Positions 1 through 12,713 of a stretch of DNA of 64,000 bases are shown here, piece after piece. This DNA is from Megaleporinus macrocephalus. Lineage: Eukaryota; Chordata; Actinopteri; Characiformes; Anostomidae. Location of the stretch: the NCBI GenBank assembly GCA_021613375.1, contig CM038725.1, forward strand, positions 16,422,675 to 16,486,674, written 5' to 3'. Under the pieces are notes generated by a model, which worked only from the letters and a program-made list of their open reading frames with translations, was not told the origin of the DNA and searched no databases. The position numbers were made by a program, and so were the translations under genes. The number at the start of each line of letters is the position of its first letter. The stretch's first letter is position 1.

Positions 1-1
1 C

Positions 2-220
2 CTACAAGACAGACTATCAAACTTGGTAGGAGTGACAAAATCATCCTGGTTCAGAACTTAGTTGAGTGGTCTCTATTAGTTTGTGAATGTAAACGGTGAC
101 TCATTTCTTCATACCAAACTAAAGTCTGGTGTTCCACAGGGCTCTGTTTTAGGACCTTAGCGATATTCTATTACCAGTAAACACGGCATGAATTGCCATT
201 GTAACACTGATCAACAACCA
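2..220 (+). pseudogene. L2-like LINE reverse transcriptase fragment, degenerate
   Basis: The frame starting at base 2 reads LQDRLSNLVGVTKSSWFRT, stop, LSGLY, stop, FVNVNGDSFLHTK and then LKSGVPQGSVLGP (about 122-157). The last motif is the reverse-transcriptase signature of L2/Jockey-type LINEs, and the order of motifs fits L2-like elements. At least three in-frame stops show it is dead. It is cut by the window start. Confidence 0.8.
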
Positions 221-779
221 AATAAAATACTGATAAAACAATGATTTATTTGCATTACATTTTTAACATACAGTACCAGGTATGTGTGTGTTTTGCCATC
301 TTGTCACGCAACTGTATTCAGTTGGGTCAAACAACCTGTTTCTGGCTGCGCTCGTTGCACACAGGTATATTGCATTTCTAACACCTAGTGCTGACTTTGC
401 CATCTTTGGGGCTTGGGCAGATATGACATCTTGTTTCTTGTTTGACCCTGTCTGCTTCTTTCCTGTGGCTGGGTTATGACTTTTGTCACTCCAAACCTTC
501 CCATCGTTTCAGTTATTAGGGTTTGCAGTTGTGGGTAGCCTTCTAGTGGACTCCTGGATGTGTGGGGTCATAAGCCCCTTTGAGAGCTCAATGAGGAAGA
601 ACTGTCATGCATTTGTGATGCCACTGTAGAATTAAGGGCGCTGAGCAGTGAAGAACGTGTCAGCATTCAGGACAGCAAACCTGGAGATTATATCACAAGC
701 CTACGTTTTCCACTTGCAGGGGTAGGTGCCAACCATCTGTGGTGTCTACACCTCCTTTGGTCTTATTGTAGATTGTGAT

Positions 780-1375
780 TATTTCTAGTTTTTATGTTTG
801 AGAAAAATCCATAAATAGTCAGGAATAGCCACAGTCATAATCATGACACAAACACTCAAGAATATTGTTAAAATATATCCACCTGTTGACTTTAGATATT
901 TTTCTGAGACAAAAAAAAATATATTAAAACTATATTCCTGACTAAATGTGATGAAGTAGCAAGCGAGAGGCATAGATCCAAGAGCAGAGTTTCTTTGTTG
1001 GAGTCCATGTTTAAGGAGAGAACAGAATGTGCTGGAGAGTCCATGATGACAGTCCACAAAGTACAAATCCACAAAGTAGTGTAAACAATATTTGACGTCA
1101 CACTTTTACAACGTTGCAAACACTAAACCAGAATTTCACAAATGCCAGACAAACACATGAAGCAACAGAGGGATAAAAGTAGTCACTGAGTGACAAGGAA
1201 CACCTGGGACAGGGAGGAGCCACAAACTAATAACAGGTGTGGGGCGTAACAAGAGGGCAGAGACAGGGAGGAACTAGGAAAACAAAACAAACAGAGGCAC
1301 ATGGAAAATGACAGGATGGCAACCATAAGACAGAAACAGGCAAGGAAGACATGACACTGACACTCATTGATAAGA
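780..1375. repeat. Interspersed retroelement-like repeat between two LINE pieces
   Basis: An A/G-rich stretch with CACCTGGGACAGGGAGGAG and GGGGCGTAACAAGAGGGCAG. A related sequence lies at 5390-5700 (GGGGCATAACAAGGAGGAGC). The two share order and composition, which suggests one family. It sits between two parts of what looks like a single L2-like LINE, so it may be a later insertion. Its exact edges are not visible. Confidence 0.4.
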
Positions 1376-1421
1376 GCTCAATGTTGCCATGAAATTCCAT
1401 TAGAAATGCATGCAGGTCATT

Positions 1422-1690
1422 ATCTTGAGTTTGGATAACTGTGATGCTTTGTTATCTAGATGCTCCAGCTAAAGTCTTAACAAGCTTCGGTTAGTCCAGA
1501 ATGCTGCAGCAAGAAAGTAAGATCTTACCAGGTCAGTTTTATTAAAATTACCTTTAGTTAGTAGGTGTCCAGTTAAATTCTGCATTAAGCACAAAATTCT
1601 TCTATTGGCATATAAAGCTGTGAACAGATTCACCAGTTCTTTTTCCCTATGAGGTAGAAGGTTCAGATCTAGGAATGTGGACATAGCATT
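1422..1690 (+). pseudogene. L2-like LINE reverse transcriptase C-terminal fragment
   Basis: One frame reads ILSLDNCDALLSRCSS, stop, SLNKLRLVQNAAARK, stop, then LKLPLVSRCPVKFCIKHKILLLAYKAVNRFTS. The LVQNAAAR block and the K-ILLL-KA block are typical of the region after the palm domain in L2-like elements. Three in-frame stops mark it as dead. Orientation matches the fragment at the start of the window, so both may belong to one interrupted copy. Confidence 0.75.
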
Positions 1691-3224
1691 TTATGGTAAA
1701 CAGAGAATGTCAGTCCTCATGTCTTTGTCACTTTCTGGCTCCTTTTTTTTAGTTTTAGTGCAATATCTCTCAGCCTTCTGACCAGTTTGAGTATCAGGTA
1801 GCTTCCTGCTGTCAAATTCTGTGCAGAAATCCTGACCTACATGCCAAGTCTCCTGGTGACTGCATACACATCGTGTCACTTGTCTGAAATGAGACTGGGT
1901 GCTTATCATACTCACACTTATCACAACAGGTAGTTAGCATTCATGTTTTTATGTAATATGCTCCTAACAGTATTCTTTGAATTTCAGTGGTAAGAATAAT
2001 AGGTCCGTTGTTTCTCTGATTGGCCTGTAACAGTAGTCATTGCTTTATTATTTAATACATTTAACATAGCACATTAATTGTACAGTTTAGACTCTGTTCA
2101 TATTGTTCTTGTTAAGTTAAAACTGGAGTTCCATGCTGAATTCAATGCTGGAAAGTTAATGAAACCACAATGAAATCCCCAGTAGACCACCAAAACTGTC
2201 ACTGAATGAAAAATATGAGAAAGTAAAGCCCTGATCTGCCCAACTAGATTTTTATTGTTGCACAGTACTGATGATTCAATGCATGGACCATGGACCTTGG
2301 AGCATTTTAGAAGTTTCATTGTACAAGCAGCTACAGTTCTAGTCCAGCTGAATAAGAATATGATGAGGTTAAAATGCTTCTAAGCTTGCCAAATTAGCAC
2401 AAAGGTAGCATTAATGAACAGATGGACTTGACAGCATTTTAGCAATGCTAATAAGACATATAAGTTCCCCTCAGAGGTGGTGGGTCAGATTTCTTTTTGT
2501 CAGGCACATAACGCAGAGATAATAGCCGGTCTTATTCGTAAGCTAGTCAGATACAGGCTATAGTGACCTGAGCTTCATGATGAGGTTAATAGCTAAAACC
2601 TGGCTTTGTGTAGCTCTGCAGAATGACTCAGTCTGCCATGTGGAGGGGGGAAGGTGATAGATCAGGCCTGTATCACATACGTAGTGTTTGAGCTAGCGCT
2701 TTCGATCTCCTCGTCTCCAAGCTGATAATAATGGATGGCATGAACAAGCCTCTCCATCTGTCATCCCAGTGACAGCCAACTGGAATGCAGCAAGCCTTGA
2801 AGCTGTTACACAAGCTAACCACAGCAGCCGGAGATACAGATCCTGCTAGCTCACAGGAAAGAACGAGCGCTGCAGATGAGAGATGACGAGAGTGATAAAA
2901 AAAAAAAGCAGTGTGAGCTCAGAGCTCACGGCATCGCAGCTTTAAAACTGATGATTAGAAGCAATTACATGGAGCAAACTGCATTTTTAGCATTTGAGAC
3001 TCGACAGAGATGACAGAGATGAAGCACAGTGTCAAAGGATATGGCAAAAAAAGATGAGTGCTCAAAATATTGTTGACACCACACCTACACTTCTCAACAT
3101 CATACAAGAAAAAAAACAGGAATATAATAGACTAACGAGCTATTTTTACACAGCCAACAAATCCCAGTCCAACTATGGTTAAACATACCACTCTCAAATA
3201 TAACACTGTTCTACAGGACTGCTA

Positions 3225-3412
3225 CACAAGAACCACTTTTGGCTCCCTATAGAACCTTTTAGTAGAGAGTGTTCATGTGTGAAGTGTGAAGAACCTTGTC
3301 TGAGGTTAAAGAATGTCCACAAAAGGTTCTACACTAAATATAGAGTGTGAATCGATAGGTTATTAAAAGGTTCAATGAAAGCTTCTTTTAGGAACTACTG
3401 AATCTCCGAATC
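3225..3412. repeat. GGTTCT/AGAACC-rich short interspersed repeat
   Basis: Alternating AAGAACC and GGTTCT words on both strands (AGAACCACTTTTGGCTCC, AAAAGGTTCTACAC, AAAAGGTTCAATGAAAG). The same vocabulary recurs near 4160-4345, 4935-4985, 5335-5355, 7085-7200, 59690-59880 and 60550-60960. This suggests a small inverted-repeat-rich family rather than coincidence. Confidence 0.5.
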
Positions 3413-4159
3413 TCTAGACTAGCTGATTCTGCGCAGAGCCCTGTGCCACTCACAGCACTGCTTCACTCCAGCTACCAGGCACACTAGCCTTTCCGGAGAA
3501 CCCCTGTGTGTTTCTTATGAGAGGGATGGATACCACAACTTACTGGAGGTTTGTGCCCCCTGTTGTTGGAGAATTAATTCATTTGAAAGGCATCTTGTCA
3601 TCTTACACATAGCTTTTTAAGAAGAGGCAGCCAATGAGTACAAGAATAAATACAATGATGGCTGAAGCTCTTGGCAAGCGACCACCGCCACCTGCTCTTG
3701 GCAAGAATCCACATTTGGTGGTAAATAAAACAAGTGATTGAAATAGCAGCAAAACAAAGCATTGGCGATGGATTTTACTGCTGCAGATGCTGTTGTTGAG
3801 GAAAGGGGGGTTGTTTAGTGCTGGACTGAGCAGCTGATAATGCAAACATTTTTTGGGATTTCTCTGTGGTATTGCTAAACCTGTGGTGAGTGTTTATGTT
3901 AAATATGAATTAAAGTAGGTCTTGTACACCCTTAAATAGATTTTGTTGATGCTTCTTTGCAGGATACCATGAGATGCCATAGGCAACCACTTAGCTTTCA
4001 GGAGATCTTCAGAAAATACTTTTGTAAATGAGACGCTCAAACCTCCACATTCTTGCCAAAACCTTTAAATTTGTAAAGGATTATACGCCATTCAGAGAGT
4101 TTATACACTCACAAATTTCTTTTCAAGCTTATTTCTTTAGATTACAACCATGATTGTAT

Positions 4160-4350
4160 GGCATCACTCAAAGAACCACTGACATGAATGAACCTGTTGT
4201 ATATCTGCTGTATAACCCTAGAGTCAAATATCATTGAACCTAGGTTCAAATTTGCAACACTGTTTTTAAAGACCTATCCACTGAAAGGTTCTACAAGGAG
4301 CTACAAGCGATTCTTCAATAACTTACCACTTCACACCAAAGAACCCTTTC
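4160..4350. repeat. GGTTCT/AGAACC-rich repeat, second copy
   Basis: Contains AAAGAACCACTGACATGAATG at the left, CACTGAAAGGTTCTACAAGG in the middle and CAAAGAACCCTTTCGGCACC at the right. Same word family as the copy at 3225-3412. Confidence 0.5.
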
Positions 4351-5389
4351 GGCACCTTTATTTTTTTAATATTTGGTTGACACAGTAGGTTCCAAACATG
4401 TAGCTAGGAAGGTCACCTTCTGGATAAGCTGTCCAGTGAATTGATTGGGGATTGAGGGATAGGAAGCCTTCACACCTCTCTCATAAGTCAAGTGTAAACC
4501 TCTAGCCTTCAGTTCAATATTCTCCCTCTGTCCTGTCTGAGGGGAGGATGTATTTGATGTGAAGAAGCATTTCTGAGACAGCTGTTTGAACCCAGGTGGT
4601 TATCTGAGTGCTGTGCATCAAACGGCAAGAGCTTTGTAGATAATTGGCGAAGGTTTTGTGGCACGGATGTTCATTTCAAGGAGGAACGCTCACCCTCACT
4701 TTGATGGATTCTGTTCTGTGGAAGTATGGAGGAGGTACAGGATACCTTGCTGTTTAAAAGCCCTCTATGCACTCTGAACAGAAAGTTAAAAGAGCTAAAG
4801 ATGGTTCAGAAGTTGATCCGTATCCATTGTTTAGATTATGTGAGATGAGAATTCCATCTTGAATATGAATATGACACATATATCTTACATGTTTAAAGTG
4901 TACAATCCCCACAAAAAAAAATTGTTAATAAAAGTAATGGTTCTATTTGTAACAGGGACAGCTCAAAGAACCATGTGAATGCCTGGACATTCTTTGCAAT
5001 GTTAACATGTTCTTCAATATGACGGAAAATACTGTTGAAAATTTATCACAAAGACCTCAACAACTACACATGATATTAGTTTTTCAGTATTTTCATGCCC
5101 CAATTAATCCCAAACACCTTAGTGACAAGGAGATCTCTGAGGTGGTCAGTCCACTACTAGCTTCTCTGTTGATTTGGCTAATTTTGCAAATCTTTCTTTT
5201 TTGGAACACTCTTTCAGCCTTTTCATAGTGAAAATCTAATCTAATCTAGTTTTTATCTAATCTAATCACCTCAGACATATGAATGAATAACCTATCCTTA
5301 ACTGCTGTTTTCATTGGTGATTAAATAAATAAACAGAGTTCTTTAAAGAACCTTGGGTTACACAATATTTGTATAGTCCACAGGAAATG

Positions 5390-5705
5390 CTTTGTAGCTG
5401 TGTAATACGAAGGGAAACAGGAGGTGCGGATACAAGTGTAAATGACCTTTAACAAAGTCCATAGTGATAAACAGAGACAAATACAAAATACAAAAAAACA
5501 AAGTAACAAAAGTACTATAGACAAAACAAATCAGGAAAACAGAGGGAACAGAATAAAGCAAACAAACAAAAACTAAATAATAACAAGACAAAAAGTTTTA
5601 GCAGTCTGAGCAGGTGAGGGGCATAACAAGGAGGAGCACATGACCAAAACATGAGCACAAGGAACCTGACAAAAAAGTGCAAACAAAGATATTGACAGAC
5701 AGCAG
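5390..5705. repeat. A-rich interspersed retroelement-like repeat
   Basis: Starts near CACAGGAAATGCTTTGTAGC, passes through long A-rich runs with ACAAA words and ends near GAGCACAAGGAACCTGAC. Related in content to 780-1375. Minus-strand ORFs here are products of the A/C-rich composition. Confidence 0.4.
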
Positions 5706-7084
5706 AAAGGTAGAGTGTGACAAGCTGTTAAGTCTTTAACTAACATTCAACTACATATCTATTAAATACAGCTGAAATTAAATCTAACTCTAACCTAAAC
5801 ATCACACAAAGCCACACTTACTGCTTAACATAACTTTTCATTCTCCTTCATAAGTCAGGTCCTCAGGTATGCACATTCACTGAACACCAAACAACGCTGC
5901 ACTATGGAAAGTAAAAATGTTTAAGGGGTGTGTAAATCTGCACTTTGACTCCAATTGTATGATTAAAATGAGGCATAAGACTTTATGACTAATTATTCTA
6001 TATCAGGTGAACATGACAGCTGCTCTTTAAATCCTGTGAAATGTTCATGATGAATGGACCAATAGAAATGCTCCAAAATCGCTTGCAATAAAACTTCTTC
6101 ACATTAACTTATGTTAAAAGTAAAAAATGTTTTTGGCCTCTACTGTAAAAATTCCTGTATTAGAGATCCCTGTTATCACAGTGATGATACATGAATAAAT
6201 GGATTTCTGCTGGTGGTGCTCTTTATTTGACACACTGTTTAGTACGGTCATATGCAGTTATCGATGCAGCCTATGATTTATCAGGAGGGTGGGGGGATTT
6301 GTAATGAAACAACACCAACCAAATTGTTCCCAAAATTAGTTTTTTATCCACAAGTTATTTGTCTTATGTATGTATCTTCTAAATGTGCAAAAGTTTATAT
6401 ATGACCATTAGCTGTTCACGGTTCACAGTTTTAGCTTACCCTAAAAGACTGGCTTTTTCTTCCACTCTCTTTTTTCCCCCCCTTTAACTCATTAACTCAT
6501 TACAATATGATGTCTTACAATAAACTGGACCAATCTACATCAGGCTTTAACTCACTGAACCAGGGCTGAGGTAATTAGCAAGCTTGCATGGTGCATTTGC
6601 TTGGTGCATTTTCAGCATTAATTAATCTGCATACTTGCATAATTTAATGACAAAACTAATACCTTTAAAGTGGTATTCTGGGTGAATTGGTGTATCACCC
6701 ACTGTTACCTTAAAGCTGTTGAGCTGATATTTATCACCAGACAGTTGATTAATAATAATTGTTTTTCTGCATAATTAAAATTTTGTAAATGTTATATGTT
6801 ATGTAATTAAAAAATAGAAACGCCTCAAAAAACGCCTCTTGGAATAAAACCCCTTTTCCATTAACTGAAACATGAAAGTTAATGAAGTTTTTGCCCTGCC
6901 CTGTAAAGTTAGTATTTTGGAGATACCTGATTTTCTTCGGGCAGCAACGATATGTAGATCAACTATAAAGGGCCGTTTTGGTTGTATATAGCAACAAAAG
7001 CCTTCTTACACAAAACTAGCACACAGGACTCTCCCCAACAGTCTCTTAAAAGTGAAGGTCTATAGATGGCTTGTCTTGGGCGTA

Positions 7085-7205
7085 TGGTTCTAAGAAAACC
7101 TTTAAAAAGGTTTTACATCTTGTTTAGCAAAATAATTATTTAAACAACCCTCCAATGAAAGGTTCCTTATGGAACCAGTGGTGGGCATAGCTGCAAAGAA
7201 CCCTC
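7085..7205. repeat. GGTTCT/AGAACC-rich repeat, third copy
   Basis: Holds GGTTCTAAGAAAACC, ATGAAAGGTTCCTTATGGAACC and GCAAAGAACCCTCAATTT. Same vocabulary as the other copies. Confidence 0.45.
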
Positions 7206-8029
7206 AATTTAAAAGTGTAATTCTCCAGCATTCACCAAGGAAACAAGACGTCATCATACAGAAATCATCATCGACAATTCACAAGAACGGGACTGTCCAT
7301 CGCTCACACTATCAGTGCATGTTTACACTCAGTTCTACCCGAGGCGGTCTGCATCCCAGGACGCTGTTTTCATGATTTTATGCTCGGCTCTATTTCGCTT
7401 CTGGCCTGAGCCGGAGTTAAAGTCTGATCATTAATGTAGGACGCTAGGCCAGCACACTCCATTATGGATTGAGCTGTCATTTTTCCTGGTGTTAATGCAG
7501 CCCACTTGCGTATAATGGAAAGTGGCGGTGTTTTGAGTCCAGCACAGCTGCCAGCTGGATTGCATCACAGATGGAATGGGAGCCGGAAAGACAGGGCTTT
7601 CTAATTGTGATGTGTTTCACCTGCAAGACCTTGGCTAAATGCATTACTCATGGGAGGAACATTGAACTGCTTCTAAGACCCACCAGACATAACCCTGCTG
7701 TAATGGCGCTGATGCTTTTGGCAGAGCAAGTCACAGCAGAAACACTGGAGCAAAACTTGATGGGTCTGTAAATGTAACATCAATGTAAATGTGGTTTGTT
7801 GTCTTTTTTCATTGGAAATCTTCTTTTTGTGAAGCTATTGACTTCAACCAGTGTGTTGGGAAAAAAACAATCTCCACCAGATCTGAATAATAGATGAACA
7901 CTATCCGAGTTATCTGCTGCACCTATCACAGGTCTAATGGGACCTGTGAGTGAAGGAAAGCTTTTACTGAAGAGCAAAACAGTTCTATATATTCCGGTAT
8001 ATGTGTCTGCAGTGCTGGAAAAAGCAGCC

Positions 8030-8030
<1 letters not shown>

Positions 8031-8084
<54 letters not shown>
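8031..8084 (+). repeat. (TTA)n microsatellite
   Basis: About 17-18 uninterrupted TTA/ATT units. The poly-Tyr frame across it is an artefact of the repeat. Confidence 0.97.
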
Positions 8085-8168
8085 TCACACATTTTCTTAT
8101 GCTAGTAAATCTCAAAGTGGCATATGCAGGCATATACAGATGTACGCAAACATTTGTTCACCTACGTG

Positions 8169-8169
<1 letters not shown>

Positions 8170-8247
<78 letters not shown>
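8170..8247. repeat. (AT)n microsatellite
   Basis: About 38 uninterrupted AT dinucleotides, 90 bp after the TTA array. Confidence 0.97.
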
Positions 8248-8248
<1 letters not shown>

Positions 8249-8254
8249 ATATAG

Positions 8255-8580
8255 ATGCATTTTGTAGTTCTATGATTACAGACTTTTAGTCCATCTGTTT
8301 GCTTATTTTGTTATCCCACTTTTTACCTCTTGCTTAATGGTCAGGACCCTCACAAGAACACCACAGAGCAGGTTTTATTTGGGTCTTGGATTATTCTCAT
8401 GACCAGCAGTGACACTGAGCCGGTGGTGGCTATTTAGTTTGTGTTGTGCTGGTGTGAGTGGATCAGACACAGCAGTGGTGCTGGACTGAGAATAGTCCAC
8501 CAACCAGCAACATCCAGAAATAGCCTTTTCCATACTAAGATTAAGGTTAGATTTAGGTTTAGGTGTTGGTGTCACATTAT
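8255..8580 (+). repeat. Dispersed repeat, GGTCAGGACCC family, copy 1
   Basis: Contains TAGTTCTATGATTACAGACT, then GGTCAGGACCCTCACAAG, CAGAGCAGGTTTTATTTGGG, GTGAGTGGATCAGACACAGC and GGACTGAGAATAGTCCACCA. The same words in the same order recur at 35560-36050 and 37840-38200. I associate this family with otophysan fish; its class is unknown to me. No coding potential is seen. Confidence 0.8.
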
Positions 8581-8640
8581 TTAGATACTGCAATACATAG
8601 ATCAATAGAAACCTATGGATGACAATTATAGTCAGACAAT

Positions 8641-8641
<1 letters not shown>

Positions 8642-8682
<41 letters not shown>
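8642..8682 (+). repeat. (GT)n microsatellite
   Basis: About 20 GT units beginning after ATCAT. Confidence 0.96.
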
Positions 8683-8683
<1 letters not shown>

Positions 8684-9527
8684 TATATAGAGAATTTCTT
8701 ATTTCTATGTAGAAAATCAACAAAATATTAAATAGACCCAGGCTGATTGTTGACCACTACAAGAATCACAATCACTTTTCATTGCTGGGTGTGGCATACT
8801 CTTTTCTTTCTCATCCCCCTCTCCATGTAAGCAGATGGTATCAGTCTGGGAGGCTATAGCGTGGGTGTATGTTTTGGTCGGCTCCATAGCTTTCCGGTCC
8901 CAGAGATCAGCGAGTTCTTCCTGAACCAATATGCTAATTTCATTGCCCGATGAACCGAGCACACATTCTGCTGAATGTCCGTCACCTTCAGTGTGAGCTG
9001 AGAGGCTGAGAGAACTGCAAGTGGACTTTACTATGCGTTCCTCTCCGCTCCATTCAGCAGAACATAAAAATTAAATCTGATTCATGTAGCGGTCATATAG
9101 TAAAACAAACTGATCCCTATGTGCTCACTGGTTCTACTTTAAAGGCATTAAGAGGACCTGAAACATCAGAGAAGAAGTTCTGACTGCGAGCATCGGAAGA
9201 GGCTTATGGGTTCATTTATAGAGCAGCCTGGCCCAGTTAGCTGTCCAAACGGATAAATCACCAGTTCCCGTTCTCCGCTCACCCTCACCGTGTATTTTGA
9301 ATGGCTCTAAACGTGGTCCTACACCATCTCTGAAAATCACTCTCACACCCTACACTCCTCCGTTGTCATAGCAACATGATCCAAGTGATCTTTCAGCATC
9401 CTCTTGAGCAATGTTCTCTTTTTCCCAAGCCAAAGTGAGATGAAAACAAAAGCTGTGTGTGTACGAGCAATTGTTTATCCACGTTAATAATTCACTGACA
9501 ATTCAGTTCTGTATCTTTGATCTCTTC

Positions 9528-9585
9528 ATCAGTTTAAAAGGAAATATTCACACAGGCTTGTGTAAATATTTCCTTTTAAACTGAT
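9528..9585. repeat. 58-nt hairpin with 27-bp stem
   Basis: The arm ATCAGTTTAAAAGGAAATAT and following TCACACA is answered by TGTGTAAATATTTCC and TTTTAAACTGAT, with a single mismatch and a four-base loop (GGCT). The stem is too perfect and the loop too short for a typical miRNA precursor. It may be a small foldback element. Confidence 0.85.
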
Positions 9586-9799
9586 AGAGAGATTAACTGA
9601 ATCCTTCTTTCATATAATCTTTAAGATTGTGATTGATGTTTTGCTCCAGTGGTGATGGTGTTTACTGTTCCTGCAGCTAATCAGTTGACTGGTCTGTACA
9701 GTGCTGTATTCGGCTGATTTCTCAGTCAGTGGAGAAGTTAGTGTAATGAACACGGAGCTGCTGTTTTTATTGAATGACAGTAAATGATTAAATTATCCT

Positions 9800-11019
9800 T
9801 ACAGAGGGACTCTCTGTCTTTCTTTCTCCTCCCTCTCTCTCTACTCTTTTGCTTCCCCTCTATTCTCTATTATTCTGTTATTTCTCTCCCTTTTTCTCTC
9901 TCTTTCTGTATTCTCCTCCTTCTCTGTTCTACAGCTCTATCTTATTTTGTCTGTCTCTTCCCCCTCCCCCTTCTCTTTCCCTCTCTTTATCTCACTCTTT
10001 CCTTCTTTATATCTGTATCTGGGTCTGACCCCATGTCTCTCCTCCACTGCTTCTTTTTCTCTATATCCATCTCCCTCTTTCTCTTTCCTTCTCTCTTCTA
10101 TTTGTCCATTTCTTTCCTTACATTCCTCCTTTTAATCTTTCTCATCTCTTATTTCTCATTTTCTGCCACTCCTTATCTCTCAGTTTCTTTACCCCTTTTT
10201 CACTCCTTTTTCACTCCTGTTCTACCACTTCTTGTCTCTTTCCTTCTTTCTCTCTCTCTCTTTTCTTGTACCTCTTTCTCTTTCTACCACTTGGCCCTCA
10301 CTCTGTCCACCTTTCAGTCTTTTTCTCTCACTCTTGTATTTCTCTTTCTTTTATTATTTGCCTCTCTATATATCTCATTTTCTTTCTGTTTTCTATATTC
10401 TCTCCTCCTCTTCATATCACTTTGTCTATTTTTTTCTCTTTGTGTTGTTTCCATTCACTTTCTGTCTCTATACCACTCTGTCTCTCTCTCTCTCTCTGTT
10501 CTATTTCTCTATCTCCCTCTTTTTCTTTTCTATTCGTCTCCTCCCTCTCTTTCTCTCTTTCACCCCATGTCTCTCTTTCGGCCTTCCTCTCTTTCTCGCT
10601 TACTCTTTGTCTGTCTCTCTGTTACCTCTTTCTCTCCCTTTCTCCCTTTATTGTCTTGTTCTTTTTTTCTGTCTTTAGCTCTCTTTTCCTTACTCCTTCT
10701 CATTCTTTTCTCTGTCTCTTTCTCTCTCATTTACCTTATCTTTCTCTTCTTTCCTCTGTCCTTCTCTATCTCTTCTACATCACGTCTCTCTCTACTCTAT
10801 CTCTTCAGTTAGCTCTCAATCTCTCTATTGCTCTCCCACTATCCTGATAATTCTTCTCCTTTTCTCTCCTCTCTCTTCTCTAGTTCTGTCTCTTTCTCTC
10901 ACTTTCAGCCTGCCCCTCTGTTATCTCTCCCACTTTGTACCTGTGATATTTATTATTTTTCTCTTCTCTCTCTCTCTCTACACTTCTCTCACTTTCTGTC
11001 TGTCCCTATATTATCTCTC

Positions 11020-11071
<52 letters not shown>
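9800..11071 (+). repeat. 1.3-kb polypyrimidine (C/T) tract ending in (TC)n
   Basis: Nearly every base on the + strand is C or T, with CTCTCT, TTCCTT and TTTCTC words throughout, ending in about 25 pure CT units (11022-11071). Long overlapping open frames made of Leu, Ser and Phe result from the lack of A and G and are not genes. Such tracts can adopt triplex structures; that is general knowledge, not seen here. Confidence 0.95.
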
Positions 11072-11073
<2 letters not shown>

Positions 11074-11279
11074 GAGTGTACACTTACATGTTGCAAGCAA
11101 GCTATAAATGTCATATGATCTCACTTCATTCTGTGTTCATCTTATTCTGCATTCAAACACTGCGTGAGTAAAACACAGATACCAAAAGCTCACAAACTAT
11201 TCATGCATGTTTCATACAGTGAGGTAAAGCATGCTCATTTGGTGAACTTTATATGTTGCTTCACTCCAGTTGCCAGAAT

Positions 11280-12700
11280 GGATGTGCAAACATGCTCCAG
11301 GATGAACCGAGGGTTTCAATTTGTCCACCATCTGTCCTCCTCACAGCGCAGGAGCTCACCACACACTGACTCCCAGCCATCGACTGCAACAATTAGCCTT
11401 TGGAAACGCTCGCTTGCAGCGGCTGCTGTTGACTGAGCATGCATAATGAATGCTGTTTGAAGCGGAAAGATCTCAGAGAGTACAAACAAGGTGTCCATCA
11501 TTGACTGATGATACACACGGCCCGTGTGTGCGTTTCGGCTTAACAAACACACATTTGGGAAAGAGCAGAATAACAATTCAAAGTAGGGGCTGCGACCGCC
11601 CTGTCAGCCAGAAGCCATAAACGTATAGCACTCGCAAAAATGAATTGATAGATTGTTGTTTTCGTGCTCCAGCTGGGTTATAAAGCTTTCATCGCAGCCA
11701 AATTTATAGTTTCATTAGAGCCTCATAGACAACATAAAGCAGTTCTCAGAATCGAGGACAGTGAAGATTTAGGTCTAGTTAAAATGATAAGCAAGGCATA
11801 TTCTGTACATGTCAGCTGCACTAATGAAGGCACAAGCGAGATTGTTTTATACATTTTTAAAAATATTTCAGCCCTGTCCAACCCATGAATATGAAAGCAA
11901 GCATATCACCTCATATTAAAGTCCCAGTGAACCAAAATCAGGGTTTTATTTCTAATAACGGTAAGCTCATTTCTCTGTGCTACAGATATGTATGTCTTAT
12001 TAATATCTTCTCAAAGTCTAATAGATGTCTGCTCCATTTCACCATATTTCTCTCCTTTCCATGTAAACTGGGTGGTACTAATCTCAGGTAATGCTTAATG
12101 CTTCTGTAAGCATTTCCTAACCAATCACAAGTCTGATGTCCCTTGACCCGCCCACACAGCAGCTTCAGAGTCTTAGAAACTTAGCAAGCTAAAGGTTACC
12201 CCAGCATAACCAACAGCTAGCAAACTAGACCACTTGTGTGTAATCACCCATTCATTCATTAATGTGTACATGAACATTGTTCATTCACGCATTGCTTGCT
12301 GTTTATGGTATGTAAGTGGTGGATTAGGTAAAGGTGTTGGACAAAGAGCTGCTAAAGTAGCTGCACATTGGCCACACCTGGTTCTCAGATAGGTTTGATC
12401 AGCACTTTTTAAATATTTTTTAAATATAGAACTCTAGTATCATACAAAGTAACCTTTTATGATAATGCTAGTCTATAAGACATTTGTAAAGTTCATAATT
12501 AACTTATTATGAACTAACAGGGTAGTTAGAGCTACACTAATTATATTAGGTGGCCAAAAATCACACATATATGAGCATGTTGGCCATCCCATTTCAGAAC
12601 CATGGTCAGCAGTATGGAGCTTCCACTCTTCTAAGATTTCGGAGTTGTACTGTGGAAATTTGGTGTTAGGGCTCTGTGCAGGCCATTATAGTTTCCCCAC
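11280..12700. other. Non-coding; no repeat or gene recognised
   Basis: Ordinary complex sequence. The patches 11290-11470 and 11590-11740 have mixed composition unlike the AT-rich surroundings and could be regulatory, but nothing proves it. Short open frames lack family motifs. Confidence 0.4.
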
Positions 12701-12713
12701 ACCAAACCAAGTA

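Noticed and set aside
7937..8254. 105-codon ORF with poly-Tyr and (YI)n
   Set aside because: Created by the TTA and AT microsatellites.
9528..9585. miRNA precursor
   Set aside because: Loop too short and stem too perfect for a usual precursor, with no further support from the sequence.
9784..10847. Overlapping long ORFs (up to 342 codons) of Leu, Ser and Phe
   Set aside because: They are forced by the polypyrimidine tract, which lacks stop codons on one strand. All three frames are open at once and no domain is present.
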